A DNA stretch of 37,324 nucleotides, from contig JAICWV010000016.1 in assembly GCA_025966365.1 (NCBI GenBank), positions 1 through 37,324 on the forward strand. The letters run 5' to 3'. The notes below the pieces were generated by a model. It did no database searches and was not told the DNA's origin. It was given only the letters and a program-made list of their open reading frames with translations. This document shows positions 7,582-15,334 of the stretch, piece by piece. Both the position numbers and the translations under genes were made by a program. Position 1 is the first letter of the stretch; each line of letters opens with the position of its first letter. Origin of the DNA: Chloroflexota bacterium. Lineage in GTDB: Bacteria; Chloroflexota; UBA5177.

Positions 7582-9030
7582 TCAGGGACTGTTGCCGGCC
7601 GCTGCCTGAGGGAACTGGGTGAGGGTCTGCAGGAAGGCGACGATTGCCGCCGCCTTCTTCGGCGTCAGCGTGTTTCCATAGGCCGGCATGCCGCCGCCGC
7701 CGTTCATGATGCGCGTGACCAGCTGGTTGTAGGTATTGCGGTCGGCGATGTAGGTCAGGTTGGGACCGCGCAGGCCGCCCACGTTGTCAATCATGTGGCA
7801 GGCCATGCAGCCTTCCGTGTGCAGCAGGTGTGCCCCGAGGAGCTGCTGCGCGTTGAGCCCTCTCGTTGCCTGCTGCGGCACCGATGGAATGCCGCTGTTG
7901 GTCGGGCCCACGAAAACCGGAGACCAGGGGGACTCATACCCCTCGAAGACCAGAATGGCCGTGATTATGGCGGCGAATGCGACAATCGCCACTGCCCACG
8001 GACGCTTGGAGTAGTGCCGCTCCCCCTTGTTGGCAAGCGGAATAAGGAACAGTACGCCAAACGCCAGCGCCGGGAAGAGGATGATGAAGTAGTCCTCGCT
8101 TGACGGCGGAATGAGCGCCAGCAAGGCGAAGTACCAGATCAGATACCAGTCCGGACGTGGATTGGCCGGTAGCGTGGGATCGGCGGGGTGACCCAGGGTG
8201 GCGGCGCCGGCGAAGACGGCGAGCGCCAGAACCACGACCCCGGCCAGGAGACCCATGAAGGCATCGCGGGAGGTGCCGACCGGGAAGAACGGCTCGCCGT
8301 CCTCATGCAGGATGCGCTGATAGTTGGGCCAGTAGGTTTTGGGATCGACCGGCTCGCCGGGGATGGGCCACTCAGAGACGCCCTTGTAAATGACCAGGTA
8401 GAGGTGCATGCCAATCAGGCCCAGCATGGCACCCGGAACCAGGAAGACGTGGATGGCGTAGAAGCGGGTAAGCGTGCCGCCTCCGACGACAGGGCCGGCG
8501 GTGAGAAGCTGCATCACCCAGCCGCCGATGAAGGGGGTTCGGGCCGCCTGCTCCGCGCCCACGACCACCGCCCAGTAGGCGTCCTGGTTCCAGCGCAGGA
8601 GCTGGCCGGTAAAAGCCATCAGGATGGTGCAGATCAGCAGGAGCGAACCGCTGATCCATTGCAGCTCGCGCGGAAACTTGTAGGACCCGGTGAGATAGTG
8701 CGCGGTCATATGGATAAAGACCACCAGCACCATGGCCGATGCGCCCCAGTAGTGGATGCCGCGGATCACATTCCCCAGAACCTCTTTATGGGTAATCCAG
8801 TACAGGCTCTGATAGGCGTGATCCGGGGAGGGGATATAGACAAAGGCCAGGAAGATGCCGGTGATGATCTGGAAGGTAAAGGCAAAGAGCGCGCAGCTTC
8901 CAAAGACGTACCACCAGTTGACGCTGCGCGGCACCTTGTGGCCCATGGTCGCGTTCCACATCATGCCGAGCCCCAGACGGTCGTCGAGCCAGTCGTACAC
9001 GCCGAGACCGGCCAGTAGCATTTTCTCCAT
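7582..9030 (-). CDS. qcrB: menaquinol:cytochrome c reductase cytochrome b fused to a c-type cytochrome domain
   Basis: A protein of 482 aa combining a complete cytochrome b with a monohaem cytochrome c. The N-terminal half is b6-like: it begins VYDWLDDRLGL, and the haem His pairs are His93/His107 and His194/His209. The 14 residues between the second pair are the b6-type spacing. The Cys that carries the extra haem ci in b6f complexes is replaced (Val42 by my alignment). The quinol-oxidation motif appears as PDWY (293-296), as in Gram-positive menaquinol enzymes. After eight or so membrane helices, residues of about 390-482 form a cytochrome c domain with CMACH (408-412) and a likely Met ligand at 448 (GGMPAYG). 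It is transcribed just after the Rieske gene, with 10 nt between them. Confidence 0.95.
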   Translation of the reverse strand: MEKMLLAGLGVYDWLDDRLGLGMMWNATMGHKVPRSVNWWYVFGSCALFAFTFQIITGIFLAFVYIPSPDHAYQSLYWITHKEVLGNVIRGIHYWGASAMVLVVFIHMTAHYLTGSYKFPRELQWISGSLLLICTILMAFTGQLLRWNQDAYWAVVVGAEQAARTPFIGGWVMQLLTAGPVVGGGTLTRFYAIHVFLVPGAMLGLIGMHLYLVIYKGVSEWPIPGEPVDPKTYWPNYQRILHEDGEPFFPVGTSRDAFMGLLAGVVVLALAVFAGAATLGHPADPTLPANPRPDWYLIWYFALLALIPPSSEDYFIILFPALAFGVLFLIPLANKGERHYSKRPWAVAIVAFAAIITAILVFEGYESPWSPVFVGPTNSGIPSVPQQATRGLNAQQLLGAHLLHTEGCMACHMIDNVGGLRGPNLTYIADRNTYNQLVTRIMNGGGGMPAYGNTLTPKKAAAIVAFLQTLTQFPQAAAGNSP

Positions 9031-9040
9031 GGAATTTCCC

Positions 9041-9586
9041 CTACGAGTAGATGGGCAGTGGGTGTGTCTTGATCTGGACGCGGCCGTTTACCACGCGCGT
9101 CTCATAGTGGAAGAGCGGCCGTGGCGCAGGGCCGCCGGCCACCGTGCCGTCGGCGTTGAACACGCTGCCGTGACACGGGCAGAGAAAGATTTTGGGTTCG
9201 TTGAGCCAGTGGATCGGGCAGCCCAGGTGCGTGCAGTACACGGCGTAGGCAATGAACGAATTCTGGCCGGTGCGTCGAAGCCAGGCGGCCTGGACCGCCG
9301 TCCGGCCGGCCCAGGGCACGGGGCCGTTGGCCTCGAAAGAGGCCTCGACCGTATCGCCCACCGCTATCTGGCTGAGGGTGATTGTCTTCCCGGATTTGGG
9401 CCCGTTGGAGAAGGTGACCGTCTGCCAGCGTTCCGCCGGCTGCTTGAACAGGGGGACAAAGATGTAGCCGATGATGGGGATGCCGACGGCCAGGCCGCCC
9501 AGTGCGCCGAAGCTCAGCGTAAAAATGCCCAGGAAGCCCTCCCGGGTCATGAGCTTCCTAGTGAGAGTGGGAATGCTGATGCTCAT
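9041..9586 (-). CDS. qcrA: Rieske iron-sulfur protein of the bc complex
   Basis: A Rieske protein of 181 aa. ATG 9586 has an AGGA ribosome site at suitable spacing and gives a family-like N-terminus: a short basic stretch with TRKLMTREGF, then one membrane anchor (about 18-45). The [2Fe-2S] motifs are CTHLGC (Cys118, His120, Cys123) and CPCHGS (Cys136, Cys138, His139), including the disulfide pair Cys123-Cys138. The domain faces outside the membrane and carries electrons from quinol to the haem c of the neighbouring cytochrome b-c protein. Its start lies inside the 3' end of the previous gene (29-nt overlap), which suggests coupled translation. Confidence 0.95.
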   Translation of the reverse strand: MSISIPTLTRKLMTREGFLGIFTLSFGALGGLAVGIPIIGYIFVPLFKQPAERWQTVTFSNGPKSGKTITLSQIAVGDTVEASFEANGPVPWAGRTAVQAAWLRRTGQNSFIAYAVYCTHLGCPIHWLNEPKIFLCPCHGSVFNADGTVAGGPAPRPLFHYETRVVNGRVQIKTHPLPIYS

Positions 9587-9818
9587 GCCGTAATTCCTGG
9601 ATCCAGTAGATGATAGCGACGATGGAAACGATGATGCCGGCAATCAACACGGGCGCGGTGGTGATGACACCGGCGCCGGTGACGGTGATCCCAAGCGCGA
9701 GAGTTATCGGCCATATGGAGAGCGGGGGCAGATGGACCGGCTGCTCCGCAACCTCGTACTCCTCCACGGGGGGCGCCGTCGGTGGAGGAGCGATGTCCTC
9801 CCGCGCATCCCTGTACAT
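9558..9818 (-). CDS. small membrane subunit of the oxidase (COX IV-like)
   Basis: A protein of 86 aa from ATG 9818, which has a strong GGAGG site 10 nt upstream; the longer open frame would extend into repeats. After a proline-rich, acidic N-terminus come two hydrophobic segments (about 33-50 and 54-74), starting with PPLSIWPITLALG. The protein ends in a His-rich tail (HEHQHSHSH). A one- or two-helix protein with a PxSIWP start next to COX I-III is the usual form of the small, poorly conserved fourth subunit of bacterial aa3 oxidases. The assignment rests on this pattern and on location. The His-rich tail could bind copper or another metal. Confidence 0.7.
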   Translation of the reverse strand: MYRDAREDIAPPPTAPPVEEYEVAEQPVHLPPLSIWPITLALGITVTGAGVITTAPVLIAGIIVSIVAIIYWIQELRHEHQHSHSH

Positions 9819-9851
9819 CCTGTTATTCCTCCGTGAGAAAAATGTAGTGCA

Positions 9852-9934
9852 GGGCTTTAGCCCGGTCGCCCGGCGCAGTGACGCTTGCACCCCGCGGTCC
9901 CTGAGAGATTGGGGGTGCCCCCGCACTAAAGTGC
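9852..9934. repeat. REP-like palindromes (CTAAAG type) between oxidase genes
   Basis: Three perfect short palindromes lie between the COX I-III stop and the small-subunit gene: GGGCTTTAGCCC (9852-9863), GGGGGTGCCCCC (9911-9922) and GCACTAAAGTGC (9923-9934). The first recurs as an inverted pair at 28821-28888. They may form hairpins that stabilise or partly terminate the COX I-III message and lower expression of the downstream bc genes. Confidence 0.55.
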
Positions 9935-9956
9935 TGCCCTAGGCTTACGTCGTAGC

Positions 9957-12242
9957 TCATAGCAATGTGCGCAAATACACGATCGAGAAGATGAAGACCC
10001 AGACACCGTCGACAAAGTGCCAGTAGTAGCCTACCGCTCGCACCGGTGTGTCGTGCTTGGCGGTCCAGTCGCGCGACAGCAGCAGGATGGTGCAGAGCGC
10101 GATCAGTCCCACAAAGACGTGGAACCCGTGGAAGCCGGTCAGGGTGAAGAAGGTGGTCCCGAATTCGCCGGCCGAGCTGATGGTCGTCTTCTCGCTGTAC
10201 AGCTTGGCGTACTCGGTGATCTGCCCGATGAGGAAGGTGGCGCCCAGGATGATGGTGCCGATGAGCAAGGCCCTGAACATCCGCTTGTTTCCGTTGCTCA
10301 GGAAGCGCTCGGCCAGGATCATGGTGCCGCTACTGGCAAACAGCGCGAGGCTGAACCAGTAGGTTCGCGGAATGTCGAGCTGACGCGAGGTGAAGTGGAA
10401 GGAGTACACCGAGTACATCACGATCAGCGAGACGAAGAAGATGGACTCGGAGCTGATGAAGAAGAGCACCAGCATCCGGCCCGGCGAGATGGAAAACTTC
10501 GGTTTCTCGACGGCTCCCGGCCGCGCCGCCACCGCGGTAGCGGCTCCGGCCGGCACGGCGGCAGGAATCGGTTGAGAGGTCGCCGTTCCGTGGTGCTCGT
10601 AGCGCCAGTCGGGCATGTCGGGGTGAGCCAGATCCCAGAGCGGACGGCGGCTCCGAACCGTGGGCGTCTCCACGAAGCCGTAGGCGGGCGGCGGGGAGGG
10701 TAGGAGCCATTCCAGGCTATACGCGTTCCACGGGTTTGGTCCCGCCTTTTCCCCGCGCCGGAGGCTCTGGAGGATGTTGTAGGCCAGGAGCAAGAACGAT
10801 ACGGCCAGCATCAACGCCCCGAAGGTGGCCAGGAGGTTATACCCGGTCCATTCCGTATTGGTATAGGTATAAACCCGGCGGGGCATCGCCACCAGGAAGT
10901 GCATGGGGAAGAAGGTCAGGTTAAAGCCGATAAAGAAGATCCAGAACTGGTAGGTGCCGAGCTTCTCCGAGAGCATCCGGCCCGTCATCTTGGGGAACCA
11001 GTAGTAGAGGGCTGCCATCAGCAGGAACATGGTGCCCCCGAAGAGCACGTAGTGGAAATGCGCCACCACGAAGTAGGTGTCGCTGCTGGCGTAGTCGAGC
11101 GGGACCACCGCGAACATGACGCCGGAGATGCCGCCGATGGTGAACATGACGATGAAGGCGGCAGCGAACTTCATGGAGGTGGTCCAGCGAATCTTCCCGC
11201 CCCACATGGTTCCGATCCAGTTGAAGATCTTGACGCCGGTCGGAACGGCGATCACCATGCTGGTGGCGGCGAAGAAGGACTGCTCACTCTCCGTCAGGCC
11301 GGTGGTGAACATGTGGTGCGCCCAGACGATGAAGCTGATGAAGCCGATGGCCACGCCGGAAAACGCGACGAAGGTGTAGCCGAAGAGCGGCTTGCGCGAG
11401 AACACGGGGATGATCTCCGAGGCCATGCCGAAGGCGGGCAGAATCATGATGTACACCTCTGGATGTCCGAAGCCCCAGAAGAGGTGCTGCCACATCACGA
11501 CGTTGCCGCCCTGCTGCCAGACGAAGAAGTGGGTGCCCAGGAGGCGGTCGAAGATCAGCAGAATCGAATCGGCGGTCAGGAAGGGCATGGCCCAGATGAT
11601 GAGGAAGGAGTTGACCAGCACCATCCAGACAAAGAGCGGCATGCGGTTGAGCGACATACCAGGACAGCGGTAGACGATGATGGTGACGATCAGGTTCAGG
11701 GAGGTGGCGATGGATCCGGCTCCCAGGACGGTCAGTCCCACCGCCCAGAACAGCGGGCCGTTGTCCATGGTGTAGGGCTGCTCCCAGAGGTTGGCGTACG
11801 CGAACCAGCCGACGGCGGGCAGCGAGCCCTGGAGCAGGCTGAAGTAGAGCAGCAGGCCGCCAAAGAGCAGTAGCCACAGACTCATCGCATTCAGCCGCGG
11901 GAACGCCATGTCGCGATAGCCGATCATGATGGGAACGAAATAGTTGGCGAAGCCGATCAGCGCCGGCATGACCACCAGGAAGATCATGGTGACGCCGTGC
12001 ATCGTCATCAGCTGGTTGTAAACGTGCGCCGCGATCACGCCGTTTTGCGGCACAGCAAGCTGCCAGCGCATAAGGAGCGCCTCGACACCGCCGAGCAGGA
12101 AGAAGAACGCAACGATGATGAGATACATAATCCCGATCAGCTTGTGATCGGTGGTCTTGACCCACGCCAGGGCCCCCTCGAAGCTGTTGATCCGGGGTAA
12201 GGGATGGGTTCGGATCTCGTCAGTAATGGTTGCGGTTGCCAT
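9957..12242 (-). CDS. ctaD: cytochrome c oxidase subunit I-III fusion
   Basis: A protein of 761 aa in which COX I (about 1-550) is joined to COX III (about 590-761) by an Ala/Pro linker. The haem-copper motifs are complete: MHGVTM for low-spin haem a, WGFGHPEVYIMILP with the cross-linked His/Tyr and the A1-type channel Glu, WAHHMF for CuB, and HFHYVLFGG for the two haem irons. D-channel residues (YRDMAFPRLN) and the K-channel Lys (AVPTGVKIF) are present, so this is an A1-type proton-pumping oxidase. The COX III part contains FHGFHVFVGL and ends YYWHFVDGVWVFIFSIVYL, the family's usual end. ATG 12242 follows a purine-rich GAAGAGGAA site, and the gene lies 13 nt after ctaC. Confidence 0.97.
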   Translation of the reverse strand: MATATITDEIRTHPLPRINSFEGALAWVKTTDHKLIGIMYLIIVAFFFLLGGVEALLMRWQLAVPQNGVIAAHVYNQLMTMHGVTMIFLVVMPALIGFANYFVPIMIGYRDMAFPRLNAMSLWLLLFGGLLLYFSLLQGSLPAVGWFAYANLWEQPYTMDNGPLFWAVGLTVLGAGSIATSLNLIVTIIVYRCPGMSLNRMPLFVWMVLVNSFLIIWAMPFLTADSILLIFDRLLGTHFFVWQQGGNVVMWQHLFWGFGHPEVYIMILPAFGMASEIIPVFSRKPLFGYTFVAFSGVAIGFISFIVWAHHMFTTGLTESEQSFFAATSMVIAVPTGVKIFNWIGTMWGGKIRWTTSMKFAAAFIVMFTIGGISGVMFAVVPLDYASSDTYFVVAHFHYVLFGGTMFLLMAALYYWFPKMTGRMLSEKLGTYQFWIFFIGFNLTFFPMHFLVAMPRRVYTYTNTEWTGYNLLATFGALMLAVSFLLLAYNILQSLRRGEKAGPNPWNAYSLEWLLPSPPPAYGFVETPTVRSRRPLWDLAHPDMPDWRYEHHGTATSQPIPAAVPAGAATAVAARPGAVEKPKFSISPGRMLVLFFISSESIFFVSLIVMYSVYSFHFTSRQLDIPRTYWFSLALFASSGTMILAERFLSNGNKRMFRALLIGTIILGATFLIGQITEYAKLYSEKTTISSAGEFGTTFFTLTGFHGFHVFVGLIALCTILLLSRDWTAKHDTPVRAVGYYWHFVDGVWVFIFSIVYLRTLL

Positions 12243-12255
12243 TCGTTCCTCTTCT

Positions 12256-13338
12256 CTACTTCAGGCTCATGAGATACGCGGCGAGCGACTTGATTTGATG
12301 ATGGGATAGGAGCGGGTATCCGGGCATGAGCACGCCCGGCTTGAAGTGGCTGGGCTGATGAATCCAGCCCATGGCATCGGCCATGTTCATGCGGGCCGCT
12401 CCGGCGCCGATGGTCCAGCGGCTGGCAAGATGCGTCAGATTCGGCGCGGCGGTCCCACTTGCCTTGCTGCCCGGCATATCGATGGTATGGCACTCCACGC
12501 AGGTGGACGCCATAAACAGCTTCTCCCCGGCGAGTGCCAGACCGCCTTTGGGTTTGTTGGCGGAGGATCTCATATGCGCGGCCCAGGCGTTAAAGGCGCC
12601 TTTGGGCTGGACAACCATCCGGAACTTCATCCAGGCGTGGGCGTCGCCGCAGTACTCGTAACACATGCCTCCATAGATGCCCGGCGTATCCATCTCGGCG
12701 AAGACGGCGTTGTCCTGCCCGGGGTTGGCGTCGATCTGACGCTGGAGCTGCGGGACCCAGAACGAGTGAACCACATCGGCCGACTCCACGTGAAAGTGCA
12801 GCGGGACATTGGCCGGGACGTGGACTTCATCGTCGGTGGTGATGTTGAGCGTGGGGTATTCGAACTCCCAATACCACTGGTGTCCCTTGGCCACGATGTC
12901 GAGCGGATGCGACCCGGCCGGTGGCGTGTTGATGTCGTGGATGTACTTCACGGTGATGCCGAACGCGACCACCAGAATGATGAACGGGATGGCCGTCCAG
13001 GTGATCTCGATCGGCCGACTTCCATAGAGCTGGGGCGGAGGCTCGTCGTCGCCCGGCCTGGCCGAGTTGTGCGTGATGATGTAGAGCAGCGCGCCGACGA
13101 CGCCAATAAAGATGATCGCGGAGAGGATGAGCATGATCCAGAAGAGATTCGAGATCATGTGCATCTCGCCCGACTTCGGATCGAGCGGAGCCCAGGGCGG
13201 CCCCGGATTCCAGGAGGGACGAGGGAGCGCGAAGGCGACAGCCGGCCATAGGGCCACCACGCCGCCGAGGAAAGCGGGAAGTGCGAGAACGCGCTTCTTC
13301 TTCAAGATGCGTAGACCGGTATGCACGACCGTAGGCAT
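12256..13338 (-). CDS. ctaC: cytochrome c oxidase subunit II with fused cytochrome c domain
   Basis: A protein of 360 aa. ATG 13338 is preferred to upstream ATG/GTG codons because GGGAG lies 5 nt before it and a signal/anchor segment follows directly. There are two membrane helices (about 62-88 and 108-132), the aromatic patch KGHQWYWEF, then the CuA site His191, Cys226, Glu228, Cys230, His234, Met237 (CYEYCGDAHAWM). Residues of about 262-360 are a monohaem cytochrome c with CVECH (280-284) and a probable Met ligand in GVLMPGYP. This makes it a caa3-type subunit II that can take electrons directly from the bc complex. It lies 31 nt after ctaG. Confidence 0.96.
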   Translation of the reverse strand: MPTVVHTGLRILKKKRVLALPAFLGGVVALWPAVAFALPRPSWNPGPPWAPLDPKSGEMHMISNLFWIMLILSAIIFIGVVGALLYIITHNSARPGDDEPPPQLYGSRPIEITWTAIPFIILVVAFGITVKYIHDINTPPAGSHPLDIVAKGHQWYWEFEYPTLNITTDDEVHVPANVPLHFHVESADVVHSFWVPQLQRQIDANPGQDNAVFAEMDTPGIYGGMCYEYCGDAHAWMKFRMVVQPKGAFNAWAAHMRSSANKPKGGLALAGEKLFMASTCVECHTIDMPGSKASGTAAPNLTHLASRWTIGAGAARMNMADAMGWIHQPSHFKPGVLMPGYPLLSHHQIKSLAAYLMSLK

Positions 13339-13369
13339 CGACACTCCCATCCTTCGTGTCCGCGTGCCT

Positions 13370-14200
13370 CTAAGAGAGGTGCGGTCCAATTGTAGGTGAT
13401 TGCGCTGGATTGGCCTCCTCGCCCCCCTCGAACCATTTGTAGAAGGCGGCGATGAGTGAAACGGCGTATGGAATGTTTCCCGGGTACCACATGATCAACC
13501 CGCCGAGCTGCTGGTCCGTGAGTGCCGAGATGCCCCAGACCCGCGGAGCCGACAGATATGGCGTGTAGAACACGATAGGCGAGAACGTGAAAACAATACC
13601 TAAGACCATCATAAACATCCCGTCCGCGAACAGGTACAGCACCTGCAGCGGATACGACAGGCGCTGCTCCTTGATGGGGCTGAGGATCGGCCACCAGTTG
13701 ATGACCCCGAAGGCCATGAACGTCAGGTGCTCGAGGATGTGGACCGCCTCATTTTCCAGCGTCAGGTCGTAGAGGGCGGGAATGTGCCAGAGGTAGATAT
13801 CGACGTTGAAGAAGATGATGGCGATGGCAGGGAGAACGAAAAATTGAGCCAGCGACGCGGTTGGTCTCCAGCGGAAGACTGGCGCCACCAGCCAGCCGGG
13901 CAGGGAGAGCAGAATGAGCGGCGGCCAGAGGGACGCGAGGAGCAGGTGCTGCACCATGTGGGCACTGAAGAGGTACTCGTCCCCCAGCTCGTCGAGCGGG
14001 GACATCAGCGCCAGCACCAGCACGAGCTGGGCGGTGATGAAGAGGGCAATCCGCCCGCGCCCGAAAGGCGGCTCTCCCCGTCGCCGACGCAGCGGACCCG
14101 CGGCATAGGCATAGCCCAGACTGATCAGGGCGATCCCGATGACGATGCTGGGTTCCCAGGTCCACTGGGTCAGCACCTCTCCTGTTGTTGGTGCTGCCAA
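13370..14200 (-). CDS. ctaG: caa3 oxidase assembly factor CtaG
   Basis: A multi-helix protein of about 276 aa from the CtaG_caa3 family, which is needed for copper delivery and assembly of caa3 oxidases. Seven hydrophobic segments are visible, with conserved patterns FSAHMVQHLLLASLWPPLI, VDIYLWHIPALYDLTLENE and AVHILEHLTFMAFGVINWW. The His pairs are the likely copper ligands. TTG 14200 is chosen because AGGAAGG precedes it by 5 nt and a candidate promoter (14233-14261) would place the transcript start downstream of the alternative GTG at 14242. It is the first gene of the respiratory unit. Confidence 0.92.
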   Translation of the reverse strand: MAAPTTGEVLTQWTWEPSIVIGIALISLGYAYAAGPLRRRRGEPPFGRGRIALFITAQLVLVLALMSPLDELGDEYLFSAHMVQHLLLASLWPPLILLSLPGWLVAPVFRWRPTASLAQFFVLPAIAIIFFNVDIYLWHIPALYDLTLENEAVHILEHLTFMAFGVINWWPILSPIKEQRLSYPLQVLYLFADGMFMMVLGIVFTFSPIVFYTPYLSAPRVWGISALTDQQLGGLIMWYPGNIPYAVSLIAAFYKWFEGGEEANPAQSPTIGPHLS

Positions 14201-14232
14201 TCGATCCTTCCTGGCTGCGGGTCTCCTGCCCG

Positions 14233-14261
14233 ACCATAGCACAGCATTTTGAGGGCTTCAC
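14233..14261 (-). promoter_or_regulatory. candidate promoter of the respiratory operon
   Basis: On the minus strand GTGAAG (14261-14256), a 17-nt spacer and TATGGT (14238-14233) form a moderate promoter. Transcription would begin near 14227, leaving a leader of about 27 nt that contains the AGGAAGG ribosome site of ctaG. Confidence 0.4.
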
Positions 14262-14262
14262 T

Positions 14263-14366
14263 CCTCACCCCCAACCCCTCTCCCTCAAGGGGAGAGGGGA
14301 GATGGATATCCGGCATCTGTTCCCCCTTCGCCCCGTGAGGGAGAAGGGGGTTAGGGGGATGAGGGG
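14263..14366. repeat. C/G-rich composite inverted repeat (CCTCACCCCCAACCC type)
   Basis: An imperfect outer inverted repeat joins CCTCACCCCCAACCC at the left to its near-complement ending in GGATGAGGGG at the right. Each arm holds an inner hairpin: CCCTCTCCC/GGGAGAGGG on the left and CCCCCTTC/GAGAAGGGGG on the right. It lies between divergent genes and close to the ctaG promoter. Similar C/G-rich units are dispersed in many bacterial genomes; mobility is an inference. Confidence 0.6.
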
Positions 14367-14468
14367 TGCCAAATTTTGCGTTTTAAGGGCATCCCCGGTA
14401 CCGTGGATGGTGTACCCGGGGTTTGAGGCGACGCTCAGCCCGGGTTTCGCTACGTATGCTGGAGGCAT

Positions 14469-15023
14469 TTGAGTAGGGTCGGGTACTTGCTCCTGCTGGT
14501 CATGCTGGTTGCAAGTACTCAGATCGCGCAGGCACAGACCGGCAACCGCACGCCCCTTCTGGGTCACTCGCTCACGCGTGCGCTGGATGCCCCTACCCTG
14601 ACTCCGGTGGTGCCGACGGTTCAGGTGCCGAACGAACCGGTGGCGATTCCCACCGTCTCAGTTCCCCAGCCGACGCCGAAACCGGTCCACAAGCGTCACA
14701 AGAAGAAGGCCAAGGGGACGTCTAAGGGAACGGCCGGAAACGCCTCGCTGCGAAGCCAGAACGAGACCTGGGTCTGGGCCTATCTCACGTCGTACTGCCC
14801 CGGCAGCGCCGGCTGGCTCTCGTCAAGCGGCCTGCCCGTCTTTTACGGGATGCTGGCCAACGACTACTACCCGTTCGGCACACGAGTCTATATCCCCGTG
14901 ATCGGAATGGTGGGCGTGGTTGAAGACCACGTGGGCGACTACTCCTGGAACCACTTCGACGTCTGGAGCCCGGTCTGCTACGGGACGCCGACCGGGTGGT
15001 TCAAGGTCGCGATCGAGGGCTAG
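14469..15023 (+). CDS. secreted 3D-domain (double-psi beta-barrel) protein
   Basis: An exported protein of 184 aa from TTG 14469, with GGAGG 3 nt upstream (rather close); TTG 14487 is an alternative. A signal peptide (YLLLLVMLVASTQIAQAQ) is followed by a Thr/Pro/Val linker and a basic patch (HKRHKKKAKGT). The C-terminal domain of about 90 residues has the pattern YPFGTRVYIPVIGMVGVVEDHVGD...NHFDVW. This is the 3D domain known from resuscitation-promoting and MltA-type lytic proteins; its acidic residues (Glu/Asp in VVEDHVGD, and FDVW) are the likely active site for peptidoglycan cleavage. It has its own upstream region and is convergent with, and overlapping, the next small gene. Confidence 0.72.
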   Translation: MSRVGYLLLLVMLVASTQIAQAQTGNRTPLLGHSLTRALDAPTLTPVVPTVQVPNEPVAIPTVSVPQPTPKPVHKRHKKKAKGTSKGTAGNASLRSQNETWVWAYLTSYCPGSAGWLSSSGLPVFYGMLANDYYPFGTRVYIPVIGMVGVVEDHVGDYSWNHFDVWSPVCYGTPTGWFKVAIEG

Positions 15024-15181
15024 GCCGCCTTCTCGCCCACGATCTCTTCCACCAGAAGCTGTTCCGGCGCATAGCCGAGCGCAGTGTAGATGGCGATCAT
15101 CTCGTTGAGCTCGGCTCGCGTTGCGCAGGGGTGATAGGCGAGGGTGCTGTTGCGCGCCCCCTTGATTTTCAGCAGATACAT
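15020..15181 (-). CDS. small conserved-looking protein, 53 aa, unknown function
   Basis: On the minus strand ATG 15181 opens a 53-codon frame (MYLLKIKGARN...EEIVGEKAA) ending in TAG 15022-15020. The stop overlaps the stop of the convergent 3D-domain gene. A ribosome site AAGGGA lies about 6 nt upstream. Codons use G/C heavily in third position, as in neighbouring genes, and residues of about 23-50 (RAELNEMIAIYTALGYAPEQ...) predict two amphipathic helices with a small hydrophobic core. There is no signal peptide or membrane segment, and one Cys. I do not recognise the family. Coding potential is supported by composition and the ribosome site only. Confidence 0.6.
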   Translation of the reverse strand: MYLLKIKGARNSTLAYHPCATRAELNEMIAIYTALGYAPEQLLVEEIVGEKAA

Positions 15182-15334
15182 GGGTTTCCCTTTCGAGGCA
15201 CTTCCAGGGCAGCCTACCGCCCGTTCATTAGATGAGCGTGTGAATGTCGCGCTTCATCCCTACAACGCACACGTACGCCTGGATGTAACAGCGCGCCGCA
15301 TAATGGAACCGCCCTCACGAGGCAGGAGGTAGAC

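Noticed and set aside
10899-11873. 324-codon open frame antisense to COX I
   Set aside because: Its composition (His/Asp/Glu/Gly-rich with no pattern) is the mirror of a membrane protein, and it lacks a ribosome site.
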